Below, one piece after another: positions 33,646 to 41,579 of a stretch of DNA of 64,000 nucleotides. The translations under genes were made by a program, and so were the position numbers. The stretch is taken from assembly GCF_021183625.1 (NCBI RefSeq), contig NZ_CP089214.1:744001-808000 (forward strand). Reading direction: 5' to 3'. The DNA comes from Nocardia asteroides (GTDB lineage Bacteria > Actinomycetota > Actinomycetes > Mycobacteriales > Mycobacteriaceae). Position 1 is the first letter of the stretch. Every line of letters begins with the position of its first letter. The notes below the pieces were generated by a model that searched no databases, was not told the origin of the DNA, and was given only the letters and a program-made list of their open reading frames with translations.

Positions 33646-34866
33646 ATGACCGACGTCCCGGGTGGCGCCGCGGCGCCGCGCGTCTTCGTCTCCTACACCC
33701 ACGACGACGAGCAGCATGTCGAGGCCGTGCGCCGATTCAGTGTCTTCCTGGCCGAGACCTGCGGGCTCGACATGCAGATGGATCGCTGGGATCTCGACCG
33801 GCGGCGCGACTGGTCGCTCTGGGCCCGCGCCCAGCTGGCCGCGGCCGACTACGTGCTGATCGTCGCCTCGCCGCTGTGCCGCAGGGTCGGCGACGGCCGA
33901 GCGGGCAATCTCGACAACCGTGGCATGCAATCCGAGCTGTCGCTCATCCGCGAACTGCTGCACACCGACCGCGAGACATGGACCGCCAAACTGCTCCCCG
34001 TCGTCCTGCCCGGACACACTCCCGACGAACTGCCGCTCTTCCTGCAACCGCAGACCGCGGACCACTACATCATCACAGATCTGACGATCGAGGGGGCAGA
34101 TGACCTGCTCCGTGTGCTGACCGCGCAGCCGTACGACCGCCGCCCGGACGTCGCCGCCCGGCTCGTCCACCTCCCGCAACGGGCAGCCGCGCCCGCCGCT
34201 CCCCGCGAGACCATCACGAAAGGTACGGGTATGCGCGACAACGCCGATCCGCGCAGGAACTCGGAGCGGGACAGCCGGTCCGCCCGCCCGGACCCGTGGA
34301 TCAAACAGGAGCTTCGGACCGGCACGATCACCGCGGGCAAGTCGGTGCGGATCAACAACAGCGCCACGATCGTCAACTATGCCCGCCGCAAGCCCCTGGT
34401 CGTGCTCGCAGCGATAGCCGCCCTCGTGGTCGTCGGCTTCCTGCTCGTCCGGGCGGTCGGCGGCGACAGCGACACCGGTGCCGGGACGAGTACCGGACCG
34501 GTTCCCGCGAGCAATGTCGCCGGGAACGGGATCCAGCCGTCCGCTGCCGCCCGCTCCGACGCCGTCACCGTCGATCCCGACGCCGTCGTCGGCACCTGGT
34601 CACCGACCGACGGCTCGGATCCCAAGACCTTCACCGGCAACGGCAGCCGCTGCGAGGGCTTCTACTACAACGCGGGCAAGCCGCTGGATATCGGCGGGCC
34701 CGCCTACTGCGTCCTCTCGAGTAAGCCGGATGCCCAGAATCGGTACAGTCTGATGGTCACCCAGAGCGTCAACCGCGCTGTGTACAGCGTCGCCTTCTCC
34801 GACGAGGACACGGCCACGGTATACGACTCCTCCGGCTCCGCCCTCTACAGCATGAGCCGCTTCTGA
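33646..34866 (+). CDS. SEFIR-domain transmembrane protein, predicted effector
   Basis: A 406-residue protein. Residues 11-160 form a SEFIR (TIR-like) domain: VFVSYTHDDEQHVEAV, then DRWDL near residue 46 and YVLIVASPLC. A basic, disordered stretch (195-248) is followed by one membrane segment (about 251-270), then a Ser/Thr/Gly-rich linker and an outside domain (310-406) with two cysteines (CEGFYYNAG and AYCVLSS). SEFIR and TIR domains act as NAD-consuming or scaffold effectors in bacterial immunity. Here the catalytic side would be cytoplasmic and a possible sensor outside. It is in an operon with the NB-ARC gene. Confidence 0.84.
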   Translation: MTDVPGGAAAPRVFVSYTHDDEQHVEAVRRFSVFLAETCGLDMQMDRWDLDRRRDWSLWARAQLAAADYVLIVASPLCRRVGDGRAGNLDNRGMQSELSLIRELLHTDRETWTAKLLPVVLPGHTPDELPLFLQPQTADHYIITDLTIEGADDLLRVLTAQPYDRRPDVAARLVHLPQRAAAPAAPRETITKGTGMRDNADPRRNSERDSRSARPDPWIKQELRTGTITAGKSVRINNSATIVNYARRKPLVVLAAIAALVVVGFLLVRAVGGDSDTGAGTSTGPVPASNVAGNGIQPSAAARSDAVTVDPDAVVGTWSPTDGSDPKTFTGNGSRCEGFYYNAGKPLDIGGPAYCVLSSKPDAQNRYSLMVTQSVNRAVYSVAFSDEDTATVYDSSGSALYSMSRF

Positions 34867-34932
34867 CTCTCCGCCCCGGAGCGGAGGTGTCCCGCGCGGA
34901 GGCTAGGATCGGCCTCGATGGAGGGCCGAAGC

Positions 34933-35703
34933 ATGCGAGTGCACCTGGACACCGATATCGGCGAGGGCTTCGGCGTCTGGGGCAACCACGACGAGTCCGC
35001 GCTCATGGCGCAGGTCTCGGCGGCCAATATCGCCTGCGGCTTCCACGCGGGCGACCCCGACATCCTGCGCCGCACCACCGCGCTCGCCGCCGAGCTCGGC
35101 GTCTCCATCGGCGCGCAGGTCTCCTACCGGGACCTGGCCGGGTTCGGGCGGCGCTTCATCGACGTCGCCCGCCCGACGCTGGTCAACGAGATCGTCTACC
35201 AGATCGGCGCGCTCCTGGCCTTCGCCCGGATCGCGGGCACCGAGGTCACCTACGTGAAGGCGCACGGCGCGCTCTACAACGTGGCCGCCGAGCACGTCGA
35301 GCAGGCGGCGGCCATCGTGGAGGCGGTGGAGCTGGTCGATCCCGGGCTGGCGCTGCTGTGCCAGTACGACACCGAGGTGTGGAACCGGGCCCGCGAGCGC
35401 GGGATCGCCACCATCGCGGAGGTCTTCGTCGACCGCGGCTACACCGCCGAGGGGCGGCTGGTGTCGCGCGGGCACCCGGCGGCGCTGGTCACCGATGTCG
35501 AGGAGGCCGCCCGGCGGGCGCTGACCATGGTGACCGAGCGCCGGGTGCGCGCGGTCGACGGCGAGACGGTGGCCATCGCGCCGGATGACGCCACCGCGCT
35601 GGCGCTCTGCGTGCACAGCGACACCCCCGGCGCGCTGGAGATGGCGACGGCCACCGGGGCGATGTTGCGCGCGAACGGTTTCGCCCCGGCCCCGATCGGC
35701 TGA
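34933..35703 (+). CDS. pxpA: 5-oxoprolinase subunit PxpA (LamB/YcsF family)
   Basis: This 256-residue LamB/YcsF protein opens with VHLDTDIGEGFG and shows AANIACGFHAGDP, KAHGALYN and EVFVDRGY, all diagnostic of the family. PxpA works with PxpB and PxpC to open 5-oxoproline to glutamate using ATP. GGAGGG precedes ATG 34933. PxpB and PxpC are not adjacent, so either they are elsewhere or this is an orphan copy. Confidence 0.9.
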   Translation: MRVHLDTDIGEGFGVWGNHDESALMAQVSAANIACGFHAGDPDILRRTTALAAELGVSIGAQVSYRDLAGFGRRFIDVARPTLVNEIVYQIGALLAFARIAGTEVTYVKAHGALYNVAAEHVEQAAAIVEAVELVDPGLALLCQYDTEVWNRARERGIATIAEVFVDRGYTAEGRLVSRGHPAALVTDVEEAARRALTMVTERRVRAVDGETVAIAPDDATALALCVHSDTPGALEMATATGAMLRANGFAPAPIG

Positions 35704-35752
35704 CACCCCCTCCGGCTCCCTACCCGGTGCGGGGATTCCCGGAACACAGGGG

Positions 35753-36226
35753 TCAGACGCCGCTCGGCACCGGCCCGAGCAGTTCGATGCCGTGCCGCTC
35801 GGCCAGCGCGAGCACCTGCTCCATGCTCGGCGGCGCCTTCTCGGCCATCGCCGCGGCGGCGCGGCTGAACCCCTCCATCGCCGCCCCCGGCGTGTGCACG
35901 ACGAAAGCCACCGCGTCGGAATCGGTCTCGTTCCGAACGGTGTGCGGAGTGCCACCGGCCAGCGGCACCACCGCCCCCGGCCCCGCCCGATGTCGGCGCA
36001 CCGCGCCGGACTCGCCGACGTAGAAGGTGAACTCCCCCTCCAGCACGTAGTAGACCTCGCTGGGCTCGTGCCGGTGCATGACCGGCGGGCCACCGCCGGG
36101 CGGCATCCGGATCTCCACGGCGAAGAGGTGCCCGCGAGTCTGCGCGCAGGTGGCGAGCACGGTGATCCGGTCGGTGCCGAGCTGCCAGCACTCAGCGGTG
36201 CCGCGATCGACAGGTAGCATGTCCAT
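35753..36226 (-). CDS. Cupin-domain protein
   Basis: This 157-residue single-cupin protein has the metal-site motifs MPPGGGPPVMHRHEPSEVYYVLEGEF and VPLAGGTPHTVRN, with three histidines and a glutamate positioned for metal binding. The ATG at 36226 is one of two close in-frame starts, and no clear ribosome site is seen. It is divergent from a MarR gene 29 bp away and is probably its target. The substrate is unknown. Confidence 0.8.
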   Translation of the reverse strand: MDMLPVDRGTAECWQLGTDRITVLATCAQTRGHLFAVEIRMPPGGGPPVMHRHEPSEVYYVLEGEFTFYVGESGAVRRHRAGPGAVVPLAGGTPHTVRNETDSDAVAFVVHTPGAAMEGFSRAAAAMAEKAPPSMEQVLALAERHGIELLGPVPSGV

Positions 36227-36255
36227 ACCGACCAATATAGACAGGGAGCCTGCCG

Positions 36256-36747
36256 ATGTCTACCGCCCGGCCCATCACCGCGGGCCGCCCCCGCCCGTCC
36301 AACACCGCGGTCCTGCTGCGCGACGCCTTCACCGCGCTCAACGACCTCGCGCTCGCCCGCCTCGCCGCCACCGGACACGGGGGGGTACGGGCGGCGCACA
36401 GCGCCGTCTTCCAGCACCTGGACGACACCGGCACCACCGTGAGTGCCCTGGCCGAGCGGGCCGGAATGACCAAGCAGGCCATGGCCGAGCTGGTCACCCA
36501 CCTCGAGACCAACGGCTACCTCACCAGGGAGCCGGACCCGAACGACCGCCGCGCCAAACTCGTCGTGCCCACCGCCCGCGGCCGCGAAGTCGTGACGATC
36601 GCCCAGTCCACGATCCCGGCGCTCGAGCACTCCCTGGCCGAGCTGCTCGGCGCCGAACGGCACGCACAACTCCGGACCGCCCTGCGCGCCATCATCGACA
36701 GCGCGGGCCGCGAGCACCCCGCCGCGAATTCGCCGGAGCCGGGGTGA
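36256..36747 (+). CDS. MarR-family transcriptional regulator
   Basis: This 163-residue winged-helix regulator contains the recognition helix region LAERAGMTKQAMAELVTHLETNGYL and the wing PDPNDRRAKLVVPTARGREV. AGGGAG precedes the ATG. It shares a very short divergent promoter with the cupin gene, which suggests that it regulates itself and the cupin. Confidence 0.86.
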   Translation: MSTARPITAGRPRPSNTAVLLRDAFTALNDLALARLAATGHGGVRAAHSAVFQHLDDTGTTVSALAERAGMTKQAMAELVTHLETNGYLTREPDPNDRRAKLVVPTARGREVVTIAQSTIPALEHSLAELLGAERHAQLRTALRAIIDSAGREHPAANSPEPG

Positions 36748-36836
36748 TTGAGCCCGGGCAGCCGGGGTATGCCGCGTTCTGGATGGGGCGCGTATGAGGG
36801 CGTGCACCAACAGATTCGGAAAGAACGGAGAGTGCC

Positions 36837-37112
36837 ATGCTCGGTCTCGGAATCCTCGGCTGGATCATCATCGGTGGCCTGGCGGGCTGGATCGCCAGCA
36901 AGATCATGAAGACCGATGCCCAGCAGGGCATCCTGCTCAACATCGTCGTCGGCGTGATCGGCGGCCTGCTCGGCGGTTTCCTCCTGAAGGTGCTCGGCGT
37001 CGACGTCGAGGGCGGGGGGCTGTGGTTCAGCTTCTTCACCTGCCTCGGCGGCGCGGTCATCCTGCTGTTCCTGGTCAACCTGGTCACCGGCCGCCGCAAC
37101 GCGGTGCGGTAA
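36837..37112 (+). CDS. GlsB/YeaQ/YmgE family stress-response membrane protein
   Basis: A 91-residue protein with three hydrophobic helices and the family pattern GILGWIIIGGLAGWIASKIM, then LNIVVGVIGGLLGGF. Members are small stress-associated ('transglycosylase-associated') inner-membrane proteins. AACGGAGAG precedes the ATG. A strong hairpin terminator follows directly, so it is a single-gene transcript. Confidence 0.88.
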   Translation: MLGLGILGWIIIGGLAGWIASKIMKTDAQQGILLNIVVGVIGGLLGGFLLKVLGVDVEGGGLWFSFFTCLGGAVILLFLVNLVTGRRNAVR

Positions 37113-37126
37113 CGCGCGCTCTCCCG

Positions 37127-37156
37127 AACGGCCCGGAGCCTCGGCTCCGGGCCGTT
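37127..37156. terminator. Rho-independent-type terminator
   Basis: A perfect 14-bp stem (AACGGCCCGGAGCC, 37127-37140, with 37143-37156) closes on two bases and is followed by a T. It serves the GlsB-like gene and, read from the other side, the convergent RDD gene ending at 37170. Confidence 0.85.
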
Positions 37157-37169
37157 TCGCGTGGGCGCT

Positions 37170-37760
37170 TCAGGAACGCTTGCTCAGCTCCACCTTGCCG
37201 GGCAGCGTCATCAGCAGATCCTTCTTCAGCTCGATCTTTCGCCGGGGTGCCCGCACCACGCGGCTCCGCGCGGCCAGGTCGTGCACGGCTCGGCGCCGGC
37301 CGGGGAGCGCCGCGAGCACCAGGCTGACGAGCGAGACGAAGACCCCGGCCAGGGCGATTCCGTCGAGGAGCGCCGATTCGGGGTAGGAGCCGGACAGCGA
37401 CATGAAGACGAAGGGGAGGAAGATGATCAGCATGCGGATGGTCGCCGGTCCCGGCGCCAGCTGCGGCCGCGCCCACTCCCCCGCAGGCACGACCCGCAGC
37501 CCCAGCAGCCCCTTGCCCAGCGTCTGGCCGTCCCGACGCATCAGCAGGAACACCTCGAGCCCTACGTAGGCGATGAAGTAGCACACCCAGACACCGAAGG
37601 TGAGCACGGCATCCTCGGCGGATTCGCCTGCCGCTGCCGCCACCGGAAGGACCACCAGCCCCACCGGTATCGCCACCACGAAGGTGAGGACCAGGCAGAA
37701 GGCGAGATCGAGGATCCTGGCGGCGAGGCGCCGGAAGAACGGGGCGGGTTCGTAGGTCAT
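37170..37760 (-). CDS. RDD-family membrane protein
   Basis: This 196-residue protein has the RDD signature near its N-terminus (FFRRLAARILDLAFCLVL) and the GQTLGKGLLGLRVV segment, with about four transmembrane helices. RDD proteins are poorly understood, and some act in ion or solute transport. The ATG at 37760 follows GGAAGG. No functional link to its neighbours is apparent. Confidence 0.83.
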   Translation of the reverse strand: MTYEPAPFFRRLAARILDLAFCLVLTFVVAIPVGLVVLPVAAAAGESAEDAVLTFGVWVCYFIAYVGLEVFLLMRRDGQTLGKGLLGLRVVPAGEWARPQLAPGPATIRMLIIFLPFVFMSLSGSYPESALLDGIALAGVFVSLVSLVLAALPGRRRAVHDLAARSRVVRAPRRKIELKKDLLMTLPGKVELSKRS

Positions 37761-37994
37761 GGAGCCTTCCGGGTCGGTGCTGTTTCGCGGTACCGGAGCG
37801 TCGATCTGCGCGGGGCGCGACCACCTCCACCAGCCGCTCGCACAGCGGGCAGCCATGGAGTATGTCAACCGATCAGCGTCGAACGCGCAAATCCAGCGGT
37901 TCGCGATGCCCGATACAGTGCAGCTGATGCGCCCCCCAGGGGCGACCGGAGCAGAGGAGCCGAGAATGCGCACGCGACCGGAGGTGCGACCCTG

Positions 37995-38642
37995 ATGCGC
38001 GTAGCCATCGCCGACGACGACGTCCTCCTGCGCGAGGGCCTCGCGAGCCTGCTCGGCACAGCGGGTTTCGAGGTCGTCGGCCGGGCGGGCGACGCCGAGC
38101 AACTCCTCCGCGTCGTCGCGGCCGAACGCCCCGACCTCGCCCTGGTCGACATCCGCATGCCCCCGACGCACACCGCCGAGGGCCTAGACGCCGCCCTGCG
38201 CATCCGCAGGGAGTTCCCCGAGACCGCGATCCTCGTCCTGTCGGCGCACGTCGACGTGGACCAGGCCCTGGAGCTGCTCGACGGCGGCAAGGGCATCGGC
38301 TACCTGCTCAAGAGCCGGGTCACCGATGTGAGCGACTTCGTCGAGACCGTGCACCGGATCGCCAACGGCGCGTCGGTGATCGACCCGGCCCTGGTGCGGG
38401 AGCTCGTCGCCGCCCGGCGCAGGGACGACCCGCTCGAGGCGCTCAGCGCACGCGAGCGCGAGGTGCTGACGCTGATGGCCGAGGGGCTGTCGAACTCCGG
38501 CATCGGCAGGCGGCTGTGGATCAGCGAGGGCACGGTGGAGAAGCACGTGCGCAGCATCCTGACCAAGCTCGACCTCACCGAGACCCCCGATGATCACCGC
38601 CGGGTGCGGGCCGTCATCATCTTCCTCGACGCGACCACCTGA
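37995..38642 (+). CDS. NarL/FixJ-type response regulator
   Basis: A 215-residue two-component regulator with a receiver domain (acidic ADDD pocket at 6-9, phospho-Asp52 in LVDIRMP, and Lys in LLKSR) and a C-terminal LuxR-type HTH (LSAREREVLTLMAEGLSNSGIGRRL, then EGTVEKHVRSIL). GGAGGTG precedes the ATG, inside a ten-codon mini-ORF ending at TGATG. The likely partner is the DUF4118-GAF kinase encoded at 39057. Confidence 0.9.
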   Translation: MRVAIADDDVLLREGLASLLGTAGFEVVGRAGDAEQLLRVVAAERPDLALVDIRMPPTHTAEGLDAALRIRREFPETAILVLSAHVDVDQALELLDGGKGIGYLLKSRVTDVSDFVETVHRIANGASVIDPALVRELVAARRRDDPLEALSAREREVLTLMAEGLSNSGIGRRLWISEGTVEKHVRSILTKLDLTETPDDHRRVRAVIIFLDATT

Positions 38643-38653
38643 ACCGGAAGCGT

Positions 38654-39058
38654 TCAGCCGACGATCCGGCGGATCAGCTCGGTGGAGAACGCGAACTTCG
38701 GCACGAACCCCACCGCCGGGCTCGCCTCGATCAGGTCGGCGAACTCGAGCTCGTCGTGGGTGGACATGAGCACGAGCGCGAGCGGGGCGACCGGCTCGGC
38801 GTGCAGCGCCTCGACCACGTCGAACCCGCTCTCCGCGCCCAGGTCGATATCGACGAGCGCGAGGTCCGGGCGCGCCGACCGCACCAGCGCCACCGCGTCG
38901 CGCAGACTCGACGCCGTGCCGACCACCGCGATCCCGCCGTCCTCCAGCAGGCTGCGTGCCTTGGCGCAAAACGTGGGATTGTCGTCCACTATCAGGCAGC
39001 GCGCGGGGTAGGGGTCATTCACACTGTCGAGGGTGGCAGAGAGCGCAGGCCGGGTCAT
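38654..39058 (-). CDS. Stand-alone receiver-domain response regulator
   Basis: This 134-residue receiver has CLIVDDN as acidic pocket, LALVDID with the phospho-Asp, and LIEASPAVGFVPK supplying the conserved lysine. There is no output domain. An ATG at 39058 and a GTG at 39022 are both possible; the longer start would overlap the divergent kinase ATG at 39057 by two bases. It lies between the NarL regulator and the kinase and may act as a phosphate sink or phosphorelay member. Confidence 0.82.
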   Translation of the reverse strand: MTRPALSATLDSVNDPYPARCLIVDDNPTFCAKARSLLEDGGIAVVGTASSLRDAVALVRSARPDLALVDIDLGAESGFDVVEALHAEPVAPLALVLMSTHDELEFADLIEASPAVGFVPKFAFSTELIRRIVG

Positions 39059-40586
39059 GCCCGCTAGCCGGAATATCGACCGCGGGTCGCCGTGGGAGCG
39101 GGCGGCCGCGGTCGTGCTGCGGCCGACGGCGCCGCCGCTGCGCTGGGGCGTGCTGACGGCGGCGGTGCTGATCGCGGTCGAGTTCGGGATCGTGCACCTG
39201 CTCAAGCAGGTCTTTCCGGAGAACGCGTTCGGCGCCGTCTTCCTGTTCGGGGTGCTGGTGGTCTCGGCGGGCTGGGATGTCCGCCTGGCGGTCGCGACCT
39301 CGGTGGCCAGCGCGGGCGCCTACACCTGGTTCCACGTCGTGGAGAGCAGCGAGGGCAGCACCTTCGTGCCCGCGGTCGTCGTCTTCCTCGTTCTCGCGCT
39401 GCTGACCAATTTACTGGTCGGGCAGGCGCGCTCGCGCGCGCTCGACTCCGATCAGCGCAGGCGGCAGCAGGCCGCGCTGCGCCGGGTGGCCACCCTGGTC
39501 GCGGCCCGCGCCGACCCGGGCGCGGTCTTCCCCGCGGTCGCCGCCGAGCTCGCCGACGAACTCGGCGTCGAGCACGTCACGCTGCTGCGCTTCCACCCGG
39601 ACGGCACCGGCGAGGTGCTCGCCGCGCGCGACGACGCCGCGGTCGGCACGGCCGCCGAGGGGTTGACGGTCGGCGAGCGGCTGCCGCTCGGCGGGACCAA
39701 TGTCTCCACCCTGGTCGCCGAGACCGGCGCGCCCGCGCTCCTCGACTACGCGGGCGCCACCGGCCCCATCGCCGACCGGCTGGGCGCCCGCGGGATCCGG
39801 AGCGGCATCGGCGTCCCGATCACCGTCGAGGATCGGCCGTGGGGCTCGATCGTCGTCGGCGCCACCGAGCGCGCCGCGCCGGAGGGGCTCGCGCTGCGCC
39901 TCGCCGACTTCGCCGACCTGGTGGCGACGGCCGTCTACAACGCCGAGTCGAGGGCCGCGCTGACCCGCTCGCGCGCCCGCGTCATCGCCGCCGCCGACCA
40001 GGCCAGACGCACCATCGAGCGCGATCTGCACGACGGCGCGCAGCAGCGCATCGTGGTGCTCGGGCTGGATCTGCGCGCGGCGCAGGCCACGATCCCCGAC
40101 GACCGGCCCGCGCTGCGGGACCGGCTCGACGCCCTGGTGGAGGCGGTGACCCAGCTGCACACCGACCTGCAGGAGCTCTCCCGCGGCATCCACCCCGCGA
40201 TCCTGTCCCGCGGCGGGCTCGGGCCCGCGTTGAAGACCCTCGCCCGGCGCTCCCGGGTGCCGGTGTCGCTGCGGGTGGAGGTGCCCGGCCGGCTGCCGGA
40301 GCCGGTCGAGGTGACCGCCTACTACGTCGTCGCCGAGGCGCTGACCAACACCACCAAGTACGCGCGGGCGTCGGAGGTGCTGATCTCCGCCTACCTCGAC
40401 GGCGACGACCTGCTGCTCTCGGTGGCCGACGACGGCATCGGCGACGCCCGCGCCGAGCGGGGTTCGGGCCTGGTCGGCCTGCGCGACCGGGTCGAGGCCG
40501 TGGAGGGCGAGCTCACCCTGGCGAGCCCGGCGGGTGGGGGCACCACGATCCGGGCCCGGATTCCCCTCACGACACGCACCGGCTGA
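39057..40586 (+). CDS. DUF4118-GAF sensor histidine kinase
   Basis: A 509-residue kinase with three or four transmembrane helices (about 28-122, DUF4118/KdpD-like), a GAF domain (about 140-295), then HisKA_3 with the phospho-histidine in ERDLHDGAQQR (His325) and an HATPase domain (ALTNTTKYARA, then DDGIGDA and GSGLVGLRDRVEAVEGEL). This kinase class pairs with NarL/LuxR regulators, here the one at 37995. The ATG at 39057 is preferred; the frame extends to 39033. Confidence 0.88.
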   Translation: MPASRNIDRGSPWERAAAVVLRPTAPPLRWGVLTAAVLIAVEFGIVHLLKQVFPENAFGAVFLFGVLVVSAGWDVRLAVATSVASAGAYTWFHVVESSEGSTFVPAVVVFLVLALLTNLLVGQARSRALDSDQRRRQQAALRRVATLVAARADPGAVFPAVAAELADELGVEHVTLLRFHPDGTGEVLAARDDAAVGTAAEGLTVGERLPLGGTNVSTLVAETGAPALLDYAGATGPIADRLGARGIRSGIGVPITVEDRPWGSIVVGATERAAPEGLALRLADFADLVATAVYNAESRAALTRSRARVIAAADQARRTIERDLHDGAQQRIVVLGLDLRAAQATIPDDRPALRDRLDALVEAVTQLHTDLQELSRGIHPAILSRGGLGPALKTLARRSRVPVSLRVEVPGRLPEPVEVTAYYVVAEALTNTTKYARASEVLISAYLDGDDLLLSVADDGIGDARAERGSGLVGLRDRVEAVEGELTLASPAGGGTTIRARIPLTTRTG

Positions 40587-40618
40587 CCCGGATCGCGCCG
40601 CTCCCGGCGGGGGCAATA

Positions 40619-40630
40619 CCGGCTAGCCGG
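40619..40630. promoter_or_regulatory. Palindrome upstream of the haloperoxidase-like hydrolase
   Basis: CCGGCTAGCCGG is a perfect 12-bp palindrome in the 155-bp gap after the kinase gene. The extended word GCTAGCCGGAAT recurs at about 39063-39074, across the start of the kinase gene. It could be a binding site for the adjacent NarL regulator; this is inference. Confidence 0.3.
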
Positions 40631-40741
40631 AATCTTCGGACACCTGCCAGCACCCGGCCGGAATGGGCGGCAGCAGCGACGACAACGAAGGCCGCACGGA
40701 CGAGTCTCGAACAGGACAGAGACCCCGCTCAGGAGGACACC

Positions 40742-41563
40742 ATGCCGTACATCACCACCGCCGATGGCACCGAGATCTACTACACCGAGCAGGGCACCGG
40801 ACAGCCCGTCCTGCTCAGCCACGGCTGGCCGCTCTCCTCCGACGCCTGGCAGCTCGAGCTCAAGCTGCTCGCCGACGCCGGCTACCGGGCCATCGCGCAC
40901 GACCGCCGCGGCCACGGCCGCTCCAGCAAGACCGGCACCGGCAACGACATGGACACCTACGCCGCCGACCTCGCCGCCCTGGTCGAAGCGCTCGACCTGC
41001 GCGACCTGGTGCTGATCGGGCACTCGACCGGCGGTGGCGAGGTCGTGCGGTACGCCGCTCAGCACGGCAACGGCCGGGTCGCGAAGCTCATCACCGCGGG
41101 CGCGGTTCCCCCGCTCATGGTGCAGACCCCGGAGAACCCGGAGGGCACCCCGATCGAGGTCTTCGACGGCATCCGCGCGGGCGTGCTGAACGACCGTTCG
41201 CAGTTCTACCGGGACCTGGCCGAGTCCTTCTACGGCGCCAACCGCGCGGGCGCGCAGGTCTCGCAGGGCGCGAAGGACGACTTCTGGCGCCAGGGCATGC
41301 TGGTCAACCTCTCCGCCGCCTACGACTGCGTCAAGGCGTTCTCCGAGACCGACCAGACCGCCGACCTGCAGGCCATCGACGTGCCGACGCTGATCGCACA
41401 CGGCGGCGACGACCAGATCGTGCCGATCGCCGCCGCCGCGGAGAAGTCGGTGAAGCTGGTCCGCAACGCCACGCTGAAGGTCTACCCGGGCGCGCCGCAC
41501 GGCATCTACGGCGAGTACCAGAAGGCGCTCGACGCCGACATCCTCGCCTTCATCGCCGAGTGA
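40742..41563 (+). CDS. Alpha/beta hydrolase, non-heme chloroperoxidase-like
   Basis: This 273-residue hydrolase is of the cofactor-free haloperoxidase/arylesterase type. Its N-terminus is MPYITTADGTEIYYTEQGTG, the nucleophile is Ser95 in GHSTGGGE, the acid lies in HGGDDQIVP and the histidine in GAPHGIY near residue 252. The length equals that of typical 274-residue family members. AGGAGG precedes the ATG. The natural role of such enzymes is usually ester hydrolysis. It converges on an epoxide hydrolase-like gene. Confidence 0.9.
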   Translation: MPYITTADGTEIYYTEQGTGQPVLLSHGWPLSSDAWQLELKLLADAGYRAIAHDRRGHGRSSKTGTGNDMDTYAADLAALVEALDLRDLVLIGHSTGGGEVVRYAAQHGNGRVAKLITAGAVPPLMVQTPENPEGTPIEVFDGIRAGVLNDRSQFYRDLAESFYGANRAGAQVSQGAKDDFWRQGMLVNLSAAYDCVKAFSETDQTADLQAIDVPTLIAHGGDDQIVPIAAAAEKSVKLVRNATLKVYPGAPHGIYGEYQKALDADILAFIAE

Positions 41564-41579
41564 CGAGGCGCTCCCGGCA

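Noticed and set aside
24552..34866. Prophage or transposon island
   Set aside because: No integrase, transposase, att-like repeats or tRNA gene at the borders, and base composition looks like the rest apart from slightly AT-richer gaps.
37761..37994. Short coding frame (37759-37995) before the NarL regulator
   Set aside because: No recognisable protein; only the last ten codons carry a start and overlap the regulator ATG, so I treat it as leader sequence.
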